Source: Dactylosporangium sucinum
GTDB taxonomy: Bacteria > Actinomycetota > Actinomycetes > Mycobacteriales > Micromonosporaceae
Reading direction: 5' to 3'
Assembly: GCF_014647515.1 (NCBI RefSeq)
Contig: NZ_BMPI01000011.1
Span: forward strand, 158,552-222,551
Length of the DNA stretch: 64,000 nucleotides
Part shown: piece after piece, positions 1 through 6,238 of the stretch
How the letters are laid out: each line of letters starts with the position of its first letter
Numbering within the stretch: position 1 is the stretch's first letter
Position numbers and translations under genes: made by a program
Notes under the pieces: model-generated
Told to the model about the DNA's origin: nothing
What the model saw: only the letters and a program-made list of their open reading frames with translations
The model's database searches: none

Positions 1-249
1 GTCGCCCTCGGCCGGGGTGAGGACGAGCGCGACTACACCGCCGCCGCGCAGATGCTCGAGGCGCTCGGCGTCGACCGGATCCGGCTGCTGAGCAACAACC
101 CCGACAAGGCGCTGCAGCTCGACGCGCTCGGCATCGGCATCGTGGAGCAGGTGGCGACGGGCGTGCACCTGTCGCGGGCGAACGTGCGGTACCTCACCTC
201 GAAGCGCGACCGCACCCGGCACACCCTCGAACTCCCGCTCGCAGGCTGA
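1..249 (+). CDS. ribA: GTP cyclohydrolase II, C-terminal part (5' end outside window)
   Basis: Only the last 82 codons are present; the gene starts before the window. The residues match the C-terminal lobe of GTP cyclohydrolase II, the cytoplasmic enzyme that opens GTP at the first step of riboflavin synthesis. The recognisable stretches are IRLLSNNPDK, then GIGIVEQV and the closing NVRYLTSKRDRTRHTL. The zinc-binding cysteines are upstream and unseen. It therefore cannot be decided whether this is stand-alone RibA, the second half of a RibBA fusion, or a GTP cyclohydrolase II paralogue from a deazapurine-type cluster. The stop lies 10 bases before the MarR gene, so co-transcription is plausible. 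Confidence 0.85.
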   Translation, partial: VALGRGEDERDYTAAAQMLEALGVDRIRLLSNNPDKALQLDALGIGIVEQVATGVHLSRANVRYLTSKRDRTRHTLELPLAG

Positions 250-259
250 TGATGGTCCC

Positions 260-718
260 GTGACGGACGAACCGCGCTGGCTCAGCGGCCCCGAGCTGCG
301 CACCTGGCTGAACCTCACCCAGGTGCTCATCCAGCTGCCGGCCGCCCTCGACCGGCAGCTGCGCGACGACACGGGCATCCCGCACGCGTACTACCAGATC
401 CTGGCCATGCTCAGCGACAGCCCCGGCCGGTCGATGCGGATGACCGACCTGGCCCGGGTCGTGGGCACCACGACGAGCCGCCTGTCCCACGCCGTGGCCA
501 GCCTGGAGCAGCGCGGGTGGGTGCGCCGCAGCGCCTGCGTCACCGACCGCCGCGGCCAGGTCGCCGAGCTGACGGGCGAGGGCATGACGGCGCTGGAGGC
601 GGCCGCCCCGGGCCACGTGGCCGAGGTGCGCCGCCTGGTCTTCGACCACCTCACGCAGGACGACGTCGACCGCCTCCGCGAGATCACCGCCAAGCTGCTG
701 CCCGCCCTCGGCGAGTGA
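260..718 (+). CDS. MarR-family transcriptional regulator
   Basis: This 152-residue protein has the size and fold pattern of a MarR repressor: a helical dimerisation N-terminus, then a winged helix at about residues 55-110. The recognition helix is VVGTTTSRLSHAVASLE (from about residue 67) and the wing is CVTDRRGQVAELT, with the Asp-Arg pair typical of MarR wings. MarR proteins bind palindromes as dimers and usually sense small aromatic ligands. The start is GTG, 10 bases after the preceding stop. The target is unknown; neither neighbour is an obvious efflux or catabolic gene, so regulation of itself or of distant genes is equally possible. Confidence 0.85.
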   Translation: MTDEPRWLSGPELRTWLNLTQVLIQLPAALDRQLRDDTGIPHAYYQILAMLSDSPGRSMRMTDLARVVGTTTSRLSHAVASLEQRGWVRRSACVTDRRGQVAELTGEGMTALEAAAPGHVAEVRRLVFDHLTQDDVDRLREITAKLLPALGE

Positions 719-850
719 GCCGCCGCCGCGCTCCCCGCCGTGGCCGGCAACGCCGAAGCTCCGCTCCCGGCGACACATCCCTTCGCCCGGCAACCGGCAA
801 CCCGGCCGACGTTCCTGGCTGACGCCCGGACGTAAGCCGCCGCAGCGGCT

Positions 851-906
851 CATGATCGAAGGAGACTTCTGGCTGTCATGGCGACCAGAAGTCGCCATCG
901 ATCATG
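851..906. repeat. REP-like palindromic intergenic element, copy 1
   Basis: A long imperfect palindrome starts CATGATCGAAGG and ends CCATCGATCATG. The two arms (about 22 bases each, with CTTCTGG and CCAGAAG facing the centre) pair with only two mismatches around a short loop. Related copies occur at 56579-56637 and, cut by the window edge, at 63959-64000. All three are intergenic and share the outer ATGATCG and the central CTGG...GTC/GCTG...CAG core. Confidence 0.7.
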
Positions 907-1032
907 GGCAAGGCCCCCAGTCGTTGCCCAGAACAACCGCAACCCCCAGGGGTCGGGCAGTCGGAAGTATCCCGGCGAGACCGGGCGGGATGCGGCCGGG
1001 CGGGTCGACGAGCCGGCTCAACGCTTAGATGC

Positions 1033-1082
1033 TGGTCGATACACCCTCAAGTTGATCTCGAAAAGCGATGGTGGATCGACCA
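1033..1082. repeat. Imperfect inverted repeat
   Basis: TGGTCGATACACC at 1033-1045 pairs with GGTGGATCGACCA at 1070-1082 with a single mismatch, separated by 24 bases. No gene starts beside it and no uridine run follows. It could be a regulatory RNA hairpin, an operator or a relic of a mobile element end; none of these can be shown. Confidence 0.4.
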
Positions 1083-1184
1083 ACATCTCTGGGGGAGCGC
1101 GACGAAGCTAGCGCAGCACCCGCCGCCACCGACCGAACAGCCGGGCGGGGCCGGGCGGGGCCGAGTGGGCCGGCCGAGACCGCG

Positions 1185-2123
1185 CTAACCGAGGTCGTGG
1201 AGGCGGTCGCCGAGGTCGGTGCGGCGGTACAGCAGGCGGCGGCCCGACCGGGCGGCCACGACCAGGCCGGCGTCGCGCAGCGCGGTCAGGTGGTGGGACG
1301 CCGTGGCCGGGGCCAGGCTCAGGGCCGCCGCCACGTCGCCCGTGCTCGACGGGGCGGCCAGCAGCGACAGCACCGCCGCCCGCGTCGCGCCCAGCACGGC
1401 GGCCAGCGCCGCCGGGGGCGGGAACGGGGCGGCCCACAGCGCGCCGTAGGCCGCCGGCGGATACCACAGCGCCCGGCCCGCGCCGGACTCCATGACCCAC
1501 GCGTGCGGGCCGGCGAAGCCCGACGGGAGCAGCGCCAGGGCGTGCCCGTCGAGGGACCACGGCGGGTGGTCGCCGTCCTTGAGATAGTCGAGGCGCAGCG
1601 CGTCGGGGTCCCACCGCAGGCGCGGGTGGAGGCCGTCGAGCAGTGACCGCGGGCCGTGCGCGGCCGTCAGCTGCGCCCGCGCGGCGATCTCCGCCTCCGC
1701 GGCCGACCGCAGCCGGGGCCAGACCGGGGCGACCGCGATCCGATGGTACCGCTCGATCTCCCGGACCAGCGAGTCGAGCACGCCGGCCGGGTCCGCCGAC
1801 GGTACGCCCGCCGCCGCGAGCTCGGCCTCCACGCGGGCGAGCGGCGTCGCCGCGATCCGGCGGAGCTCCTCGGACAGCCGGGGGCGCGGCGCCGACGGCA
1901 CCGGCGTCAGGAAGTCGGGCACCACACCGGTCGGCGGGTCCAGGACCGCCCAGAAGGTGCCGAGCCCGGCCCGCGCCACGTCGGCGGCCACGCGTTCGCG
2001 CCACGCGGCGAACGGCCACGCCGTGCCCCGCAGCCCGAACGTGCTCGTCACCACCTCCGCCATCGGGGAGTGCGCGAACCGCACGCCGAGCAGGTCGGCG
2101 GCGGTGAGTTCGAGCCGTTTCAC
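1185..2123 (-). CDS. ArsR-like winged-helix transcriptional regulator (DUF5937-type N-terminus)
   Basis: The 312-residue protein has a long N-terminal region of unknown function opening with ELTAADLLGVRFAHSPMAEV, a start shared by a family of actinobacterial ArsR-like regulators. A C-terminal winged helix covers about residues 240-312, with AALSLAPATASHHLTALRDAGLV as helix-turn-helix and SGRRLLYRRT as wing. The ArsR metal-binding cysteines are absent, so metal sensing is unlikely. The GTG start at 2123 is chosen because the family begins there and the frame upstream runs into the repeat array. It is divergent from the aldo-keto reductase, and the repeats at 2161-2312 between them are the natural candidate operator. 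Confidence 0.8.
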   Translation of the reverse strand: MKRLELTAADLLGVRFAHSPMAEVVTSTFGLRGTAWPFAAWRERVAADVARAGLGTFWAVLDPPTGVVPDFLTPVPSAPRPRLSEELRRIAATPLARVEAELAAAGVPSADPAGVLDSLVREIERYHRIAVAPVWPRLRSAAEAEIAARAQLTAAHGPRSLLDGLHPRLRWDPDALRLDYLKDGDHPPWSLDGHALALLPSGFAGPHAWVMESGAGRALWYPPAAYGALWAAPFPPPAALAAVLGATRAAVLSLLAAPSSTGDVAAALSLAPATASHHLTALRDAGLVVAARSGRRLLYRRTDLGDRLHDLG

Positions 2124-2160
2124 GGATCCATTCTCGCCGGTCCCGGCGGGCGGCTCGCGC

Positions 2161-2312
2161 TCGAGCAGCGTCGAACGGCGGTGAGCCGTTCGAGCAGCGT
2201 GGAACGGCGGTGAGCCGTTCGAGCAGCGTGGAACGGTGAGCCGTTCGAGCAGCGTGGAACGGCGAGCCGTTCGAGCAGCGTGGAACGGCGAGCCGTTCGA
2301 GCAGCGTCGAAC
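2161..2312. repeat. Six-copy palindromic tandem array between divergent genes (candidate operator cluster)
   Basis: The 16-base core TCGAGCAGCGTSGAAC occurs at 2161, 2190, 2219, 2245, 2271 and 2297, so the spacings are 29, 29, 26, 26 and 26 bases. In the last copy the core with its flanking base forms the inverted repeat GTTCGA-N6-TCGAAC. The linkers CGGCGGTGAGCCG/CGGCGAGCCG let the sequence between cores also fold, as GAACGG...CCGTTC. The array fills the gap between the ArsR-like gene and the aldo-keto reductase. The regular 26-29 base period is close to 2.5 helical turns. Multiple regulator dimers binding here is an inference; replication slippage alone could also make the array. Confidence 0.75.
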
Positions 2313-2352
2313 GGTTCGCCGCCGTCCGCGGACCGCGCCTACGGTCCGGCGC

Positions 2353-3333
2353 ATGGAGTACACCACCCTCGGCCGCACCGGGCTGGCCGTGAGCCGCCTC
2401 TGCCTCGGCACGATGAACTTCGGCTGGCAGCTCGGCGAGGCCGACAGCCACGCCGTCCTCGACCGCGCCCTCGACGAGGGGATCAACTTCGTCGACACCG
2501 CCGACATGTACGGCGCCCGCGACTACGAGGGCACCAGCGAGCAGTACATCGGCAGCTGGTTCGCCCGCACGGGCCGCCGCGACGAGGTCGTCCTGGCAAC
2601 CAAGGTCTACCAGCCCATGAGCGACCGGCCGACGGACCGCGGCCTCTCCGCGCGCCACATCGTCATGGCGTGCGAGGCCTCGCTGCGCCGGCTGCGCACC
2701 GACCGGATCGACCTCTACCAGATGCACCACGTCGACCGCAGCACGCCCTGGGAGGAGATCTGGCAGGCGTTCGACGTCCTGGTGCAGCAGGGCAAGGTGG
2801 TGTACTGCGGAAGCTCCAACTTCGCGGGATGGCACCTGGCGGCGGCGCAGGCCGCGGCCGACCGCCGGGGCCGCCTGGGCCTCGTGTCGGAGCAGCTGAA
2901 GTACAGCCTCCTCACCCGCCACGTCGAGCTCGAGGTCGTCCCGGCGGCGATCGAGCTCGGCATCGGCCTGCTGCCCTGGTCCCCGCTCGCCCAGGGCCTG
3001 CTCTCCGGCGCCCTGCGCAAGGAGCGCGAGGCCGCACCGGGCCGCACCACGACCCACGCCGCGCCCCGCGTGCAGGAGCACCGCGCGGTCCTGGAGCGCT
3101 ACGAGCGGCTCTGCGCCGGCCTGGGCCTGGAGCCGACCACGGTGGCCCTGGCCTGGCTGCTGTCCCGCCCCGGCGTGACCGCCCCGATCATCGGCCCGCG
3201 CACCCCGGACCAGCTCGACCTGGCGCTGCGGGCCCTCGGCACCGGGCTGGACGACGAGACCCTGACCCGCCTGGACGAGCTGTTCCCGCCGATCGGCAAG
3301 GGCGGCCCGGGCCCCGAGGCCTGGGCCTGGTGA
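2353..3333 (+). CDS. Aldo/keto reductase
   Basis: A 326-residue TIM-barrel NADPH-dependent oxidoreductase of the AKR superfamily (YajO/Tas-like group). The catalytic tetrad is complete: Asp48 and Tyr53 in FVDTADMYG, Lys84 in LATKVY, and His125 in DLYQMHHVD. The C-terminal cofactor motif reads PIIGPRTPDQL. Full family length and an ATG start near the end of the repeat array support the call. The substrate (an aldehyde or ketone) is not predictable. It is transcribed away from the ArsR-like regulator and is the likeliest target of that protein. Confidence 0.9.
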   Translation: MEYTTLGRTGLAVSRLCLGTMNFGWQLGEADSHAVLDRALDEGINFVDTADMYGARDYEGTSEQYIGSWFARTGRRDEVVLATKVYQPMSDRPTDRGLSARHIVMACEASLRRLRTDRIDLYQMHHVDRSTPWEEIWQAFDVLVQQGKVVYCGSSNFAGWHLAAAQAAADRRGRLGLVSEQLKYSLLTRHVELEVVPAAIELGIGLLPWSPLAQGLLSGALRKEREAAPGRTTTHAAPRVQEHRAVLERYERLCAGLGLEPTTVALAWLLSRPGVTAPIIGPRTPDQLDLALRALGTGLDDETLTRLDELFPPIGKGGPGPEAWAW

Positions 3334-3336
3334 CGA

Positions 3337-3363
3337 CGGCGGGGCGCCCCGGGCGCCCCGCCG
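3337..3363. terminator. Hairpin after the aldo/keto reductase
   Basis: CGGCGGGGCGCCC at 3337-3349 is followed after one base by its exact reverse complement at 3351-3363. The 13-base arms lie directly after the reductase stop and before the 3' end of the convergent subtilase remnant, as expected of a bidirectional terminator without a U-tract. Confidence 0.65.
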
Positions 3364-3372
3364 CAACCACGG

Positions 3373-3888
3373 TCAGGACCAGCCGGTGGTCGACCAGTCG
3401 TCGGCCGACCAGTAGTGGCCGCTCCAGTAGTGACCGCTCCAGTAGTGGCCCGTCCAGTACCGCTCGGCCCACTGCGGGTCGCTCCACGAGCCGGTGCCCG
3501 TCCACGGGGTGCCGGCCCAGGTCGCGGCGGCCCAGGTGCGCGAGGCGTACGGCGGGACCCAGCGCTGGTTGTCCTGGTCGCCGCAGTCGACCTTGCGTGC
3601 GGCGGTCGAGGTGTTGGTGTAGCTCGCCAGGTCGTCGTCGCTCGTGGAGACGGTGTTGTTCGTGGTGGACGCGCCGACCGCGACGACGAAGGGGTCCGTC
3701 GCGGGGTTGGTGAGCGAGGCGGTGCCGCCGCCGTCGTTGCCGGCGGCCACGACGACCACGATCCCGGCCAGCCAGGCCTGCTCGACGGCGTACATCAGCG
3801 GGTCGACGGCCGACGCCGACATGCCGCCGGTGCCGTAGGACAGGTTGAGCACGCGGATCGGGTTCGCCGGGTCGGCGTTGCGGCAAAG
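3373..3888 (-). pseudogene. Remnant of a secreted S8 (subtilisin-like) serine peptidase
   Basis: The reading frame opens without a start after a stop at 3889-3891. It begins CRNADPANPIRVLNLSYGTGG, which is the middle of a subtilase domain, and contains the conserved GIVVVVAAGNDGG and FVVAVGAS. The N-terminal part with the catalytic Asp and His is gone. After ARKVD the sequence jumps straight to a C-terminal region, so the segment that carries the GTS catalytic serine is also missing although the frame is kept. The tail is a run of W-S-G-H-Y repeats (about 3380-3470) known from secreted actinobacterial subtilases. Two deletions leave no catalytic residue, so this is a pseudogene. Confidence 0.8.
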
Positions 3889-3920
3889 TCACGACACCGT
3901 GACGACAATGCCCCGAACGC

Positions 3921-3947
3921 CCGACAGGATTTCCTCGGCCCTGTCGG
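3921..3947. terminator. Hairpin downstream of the TetR gene
   Basis: CCGACAGG at 3921-3928 pairs exactly with CCTGTCGG at 3940-3947 across an 11-base loop, 42 bases past the TetR stop. A second short palindrome, GTCACG-N4-CGTGAC, lies at 3888-3903 at the broken end of the subtilase remnant. Confidence 0.45.
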
Positions 3948-3988
3948 ACGCTCGTCGCGCCGGTGCCCCGACCGGCCGACACGGTCGC

Positions 3989-4627
3989 TCAGCGAGACCG
4001 CAGGGCGAGCGACGTCATCGCCTCGTGGAGCTGGGGCTCGGTCAGCGGCGGGACCGGAAGCGGACGGGCGGCGGCGGGGCGCAGGCCGTCCAGGAGCAGG
4101 GCCAGGGCGCGGCGCCACGTGTCCGGGGCCACCGCGGCCGTGGCCCGCACAACCGTCGACGTCGACCACATCAGCAGCGGCAGGTCCTCGACCGCGAAGT
4201 CGGCGCGCAGGACGCCGGCCGTGTGCGCCCGGGCGATGATCTCGCGGACGAAGTCCAGCTGGGCGTCGCAGAGTGCGGTCAGCTCGGCGGCGTCCGGGAA
4301 GCGGCGCGACATCGCGTCGTCCAGCGCCGGGTCGCTCGCCTGCAGCTCGCACATCCGCGTCACGTAGACCACGAAGCCGTCCCACGGGTCCGCGCAGGCC
4401 AGCGCCTCCGACCGGGCGGCCGCCAGGCGGGCCGCGATCAGCCCGGGCATGACCGCGTCGATGAGGGCGTCGCGGCCGGCGAACCGGTTGTAGAGGGTGC
4501 CGGGGCTCACGCCGGCCCGCCGGGCGATCTCCTCCAGCGGCGCGTCCAGGCCGCGCTCGTGGAAGACCTCCACCGCGGCCGCGGTCAGCCGCTCCAGGTT
4601 GCGTTGCGCGTCCCGCCGCAGTGCCAC
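3989..4627 (-). CDS. TetR-family transcriptional regulator
   Basis: The 212-residue protein has a typical TetR N-terminal DNA-binding domain. After RNLERLTAAAVEVFHERG comes the helix-turn-helix EEIARRAGVSPGTLYNRFAGRDAL (about residues 32-55), then a helical ligand-binding domain. It is divergent from an SDR gene. The 99 bases between the two starts hold two TTGA...TCAA palindromes (4648-4663 and 4691-4706) suited to a TetR dimer, so control of itself and of the SDR gene is likely. The inducer is unknown. Confidence 0.88.
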   Translation of the reverse strand: MALRRDAQRNLERLTAAAVEVFHERGLDAPLEEIARRAGVSPGTLYNRFAGRDALIDAVMPGLIAARLAAARSEALACADPWDGFVVYVTRMCELQASDPALDDAMSRRFPDAAELTALCDAQLDFVREIIARAHTAGVLRADFAVEDLPLLMWSTSTVVRATAAVAPDTWRRALALLLDGLRPAAARPLPVPPLTEPQLHEAMTSLALRSR

Positions 4628-4647
4628 CCCGCCCGGACCTCCCTAAC

Positions 4648-4706
4648 TTGACAGATGCCTCAACTTTGTTGCTACGCTCGTCCGCGGAACTTGATGAGAG
4701 CATCAA
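4648..4706. promoter_or_regulatory. Promoter and paired TetR operators
   Basis: TTGATGAGAGCATCAA at 4691-4706 is a perfect 6-4-6 palindrome. TTGACAGATGCCTCAA at 4648-4663 is a weaker copy keeping the outer TTGA and TCAA. The second site includes a consensus -35 TTGACA (4648-4653) with TACGCT 19 bases further on as a possible -10 for the SDR gene, so bound repressor would block it. A GAGGAG ribosome site at 4715-4720 precedes the SDR ATG. Confidence 0.65.
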
Positions 4707-4726
4707 CTTTTCCCGAGGAGTATCGC

Positions 4727-5431
4727 ATGTCCAAGGTCATGGCCGTGTTCGGCGCCGGCACCGGGCTCGGCGTGTCCGTCGCGCGGGCGTTCGGGCGCGA
4801 CGGGCACCGGGTCGCGCTCGTCGCCCGCAGCGCCGGGCCGCTGGAGGAGCGCGCCGCCGCCCTGCGCGCCGAGGGGATCGACGCGACCGCCTTCCCGGCC
4901 GACCTGGCCGACCCCGACGGCGTCCCGGCGCTCGCCGGCGCGATCGCGGCGCGGCTCGGCGAGATCGGTGTGGTGCACTACGGCCCGGCGCCGACGGAAC
5001 GGTTCACGGCGGCCCGGGAGCTCGACCCGCAGCGGCTGCGGGGCTACCTCGACCTGTACACCCACACCCTCATCGCCCTCGTCCACCAGGTCCTGCCGGG
5101 CATGACCGGCCGCCGCGACGGCGCGATCCTGGTCACGCAGGGCGTGACGGCGGTCCACCCCCGCCCGTTCCTGAGCGGCTTCGGCCCGGCGATGGCGGCG
5201 ACCCGCAACTGGCTCGCCGCGCTGCACGCCGAGGTGGCCGCCGAGGGCGTCTACGTCGGCACGCTCAACGTCGCCGCGATGATCGCCGGCAGCGAGGGCC
5301 ACCGCATGTTCCTGGCCGACGGGGCCGCGGCGGGCATCCCGACGGTCGACCCGGAGTTCCTGGCGGGTCTCTGGCAGCGGTCGTACCGCGAGCGCGACCG
5401 CTTCGAGGAGACCTACCCCGCGCTGGGGTGA
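4727..5431 (+). CDS. Short-chain dehydrogenase/reductase-like protein lacking the catalytic Tyr/Lys
   Basis: A 234-residue Rossmann protein of the SDR superfamily. The nucleotide loop is GAGTGLG (about residues 8-14), followed by the strand VALVARSAG that fits an NADP-preferring enzyme. The place where SDRs carry YxxxK reads GFGPAMAATRNW, so both catalytic Tyr and Lys are replaced. Several actinobacterial relatives share this and their function is unknown. The start is the ATG after GAGGAG rather than the in-frame codon at 4655, which lies inside the operators. It overlaps the convergent serine hydrolase by 19 bases. A binding or regulatory role is as likely as catalysis. Confidence 0.8.
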   Translation: MSKVMAVFGAGTGLGVSVARAFGRDGHRVALVARSAGPLEERAAALRAEGIDATAFPADLADPDGVPALAGAIAARLGEIGVVHYGPAPTERFTAARELDPQRLRGYLDLYTHTLIALVHQVLPGMTGRRDGAILVTQGVTAVHPRPFLSGFGPAMAATRNWLAALHAEVAAEGVYVGTLNVAAMIAGSEGHRMFLADGAAAGIPTVDPEFLAGLWQRSYRERDRFEETYPALG

Positions 5432-6228
5432 TGCTCGTCCAGCACCGCGTCGGACAGCGCGGGCCAGGCCTCGGCCGCCCACTCGCCGAAGTCCCGGTCG
5501 GTCAGGCAGGCCAGGGCCAGGCCCGCCCGCGGGTCCACCCACAGGAACGTGCCCGTCTTCCCGAAGTGGCCGAACGTCCCGGGGGAGTTGCGGGAGCCGG
5601 TCCAGTGCGGCGTCTTGCCGTCGCGCAGCTCGAAGCCCAGGCCCCAGTCGTTCGGGTCCTGGCGGCCGAAGCCCGGCAGGACGCCCGACACGCCCGGGAA
5701 CTGCACCCGCGTCGCCTCCGGCATCAGGTCCTGGGCCAGGGTCGGCTCCAGCAGTTCCTGGGCCAGCAGGGCCAGGTCCGACACCGGGCCCACCGCGCCC
5801 GCGGCGGGGGAGCCCGCCAGGCGGGTGGCGCCCATGCCGAGCGGGCGCAGGACCGACTCGGTCATCAGCTCGGCGAACGTGCCGCCCGTGCGGGTCAGCA
5901 CGAAGTCCGCCAGCAGCTCGAAGCCGCGGTTGGAGTACACCCGCTTGCGTCCCGGGGCGGCGAGCTGCCGGTCCTCGTCGAACGCCACGCCCGAGGTGTG
6001 GGCGAGCAGGTGGCGGACCGTCGAGCCCGCCGGGCCGGCGGGCTCGTCCAGCGTCACGTCGCCGCGGTCGACGGCGACCAGGACCGTCACCGCGGTCAGG
6101 AGCTTGGTGACCGACGCCCACGGCAGCGCCACGTCCGGCCCGGTGCGGTCGCGGACGCCGCCGGCGTCCACGACCGCGACCGCTGCGGTGTTCACGGGCC
6201 AGGTCTTGACGATGTCGAGTGCGCTCAC
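5413..6228 (-). CDS. Serine hydrolase, beta-lactamase/class C penicillin-binding fold
   Basis: The 271-residue protein carries all three active-site motifs of the serine beta-lactamase/esterase superfamily: SVTK (Ser39-Lys42), YSN (98-100) and HFGKTG (221-226). HLLAHTSGV is the usual family hallmark after the first motif. No signal peptide is present, so it is probably a cytoplasmic esterase, amidase or peptidase rather than an antibiotic-resistance enzyme. It ends inside the convergent SDR gene and starts 10 bases before the chitinase stop region. Confidence 0.85.
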   Translation of the reverse strand: MSALDIVKTWPVNTAAVAVVDAGGVRDRTGPDVALPWASVTKLLTAVTVLVAVDRGDVTLDEPAGPAGSTVRHLLAHTSGVAFDEDRQLAAPGRKRVYSNRGFELLADFVLTRTGGTFAELMTESVLRPLGMGATRLAGSPAAGAVGPVSDLALLAQELLEPTLAQDLMPEATRVQFPGVSGVLPGFGRQDPNDWGLGFELRDGKTPHWTGSRNSPGTFGHFGKTGTFLWVDPRAGLALACLTDRDFGEWAAEAWPALSDAVLDEHHPSAG

Positions 6229-6238
6229 CTGAACGAAA

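Larger units (their letters stand above)
719..1184. other. Intergenic region without a credible gene
   Basis: No reading frame here has a plausible start, ribosome binding site and family match. The stretch holds the palindromic element at 851-906 and an imperfect inverted repeat at 1033-1082. The GC content dips between about 1020 and 1110, which sets that part apart from the coding DNA around it. Confidence 0.6.

Noticed and set aside
2161..2312. CRISPR array
   Set aside because: The repeats are nearly contiguous with 10-13 base linkers that are themselves almost identical, so there are no spacers, and no cas gene is nearby.
1108..3366. A 752-codon minus-strand frame covering the repeat array and the aldo/keto reductase
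   Set aside because: It is a composite shadow of the ArsR-like gene region, the repeats and the antisense of the reductase, with no coherent family match.
3373..3852. A functional small secreted peptidase
   Set aside because: None of the catalytic Asp, His or Ser residues remain, and there is no signal peptide or start with a ribosome site.
5413..6228. Antibiotic-resistance beta-lactamase
   Set aside because: SxxK, YxN and KTG motifs are common to esterases and peptidases; without a signal peptide periplasmic or external beta-lactam hydrolysis is improbable.
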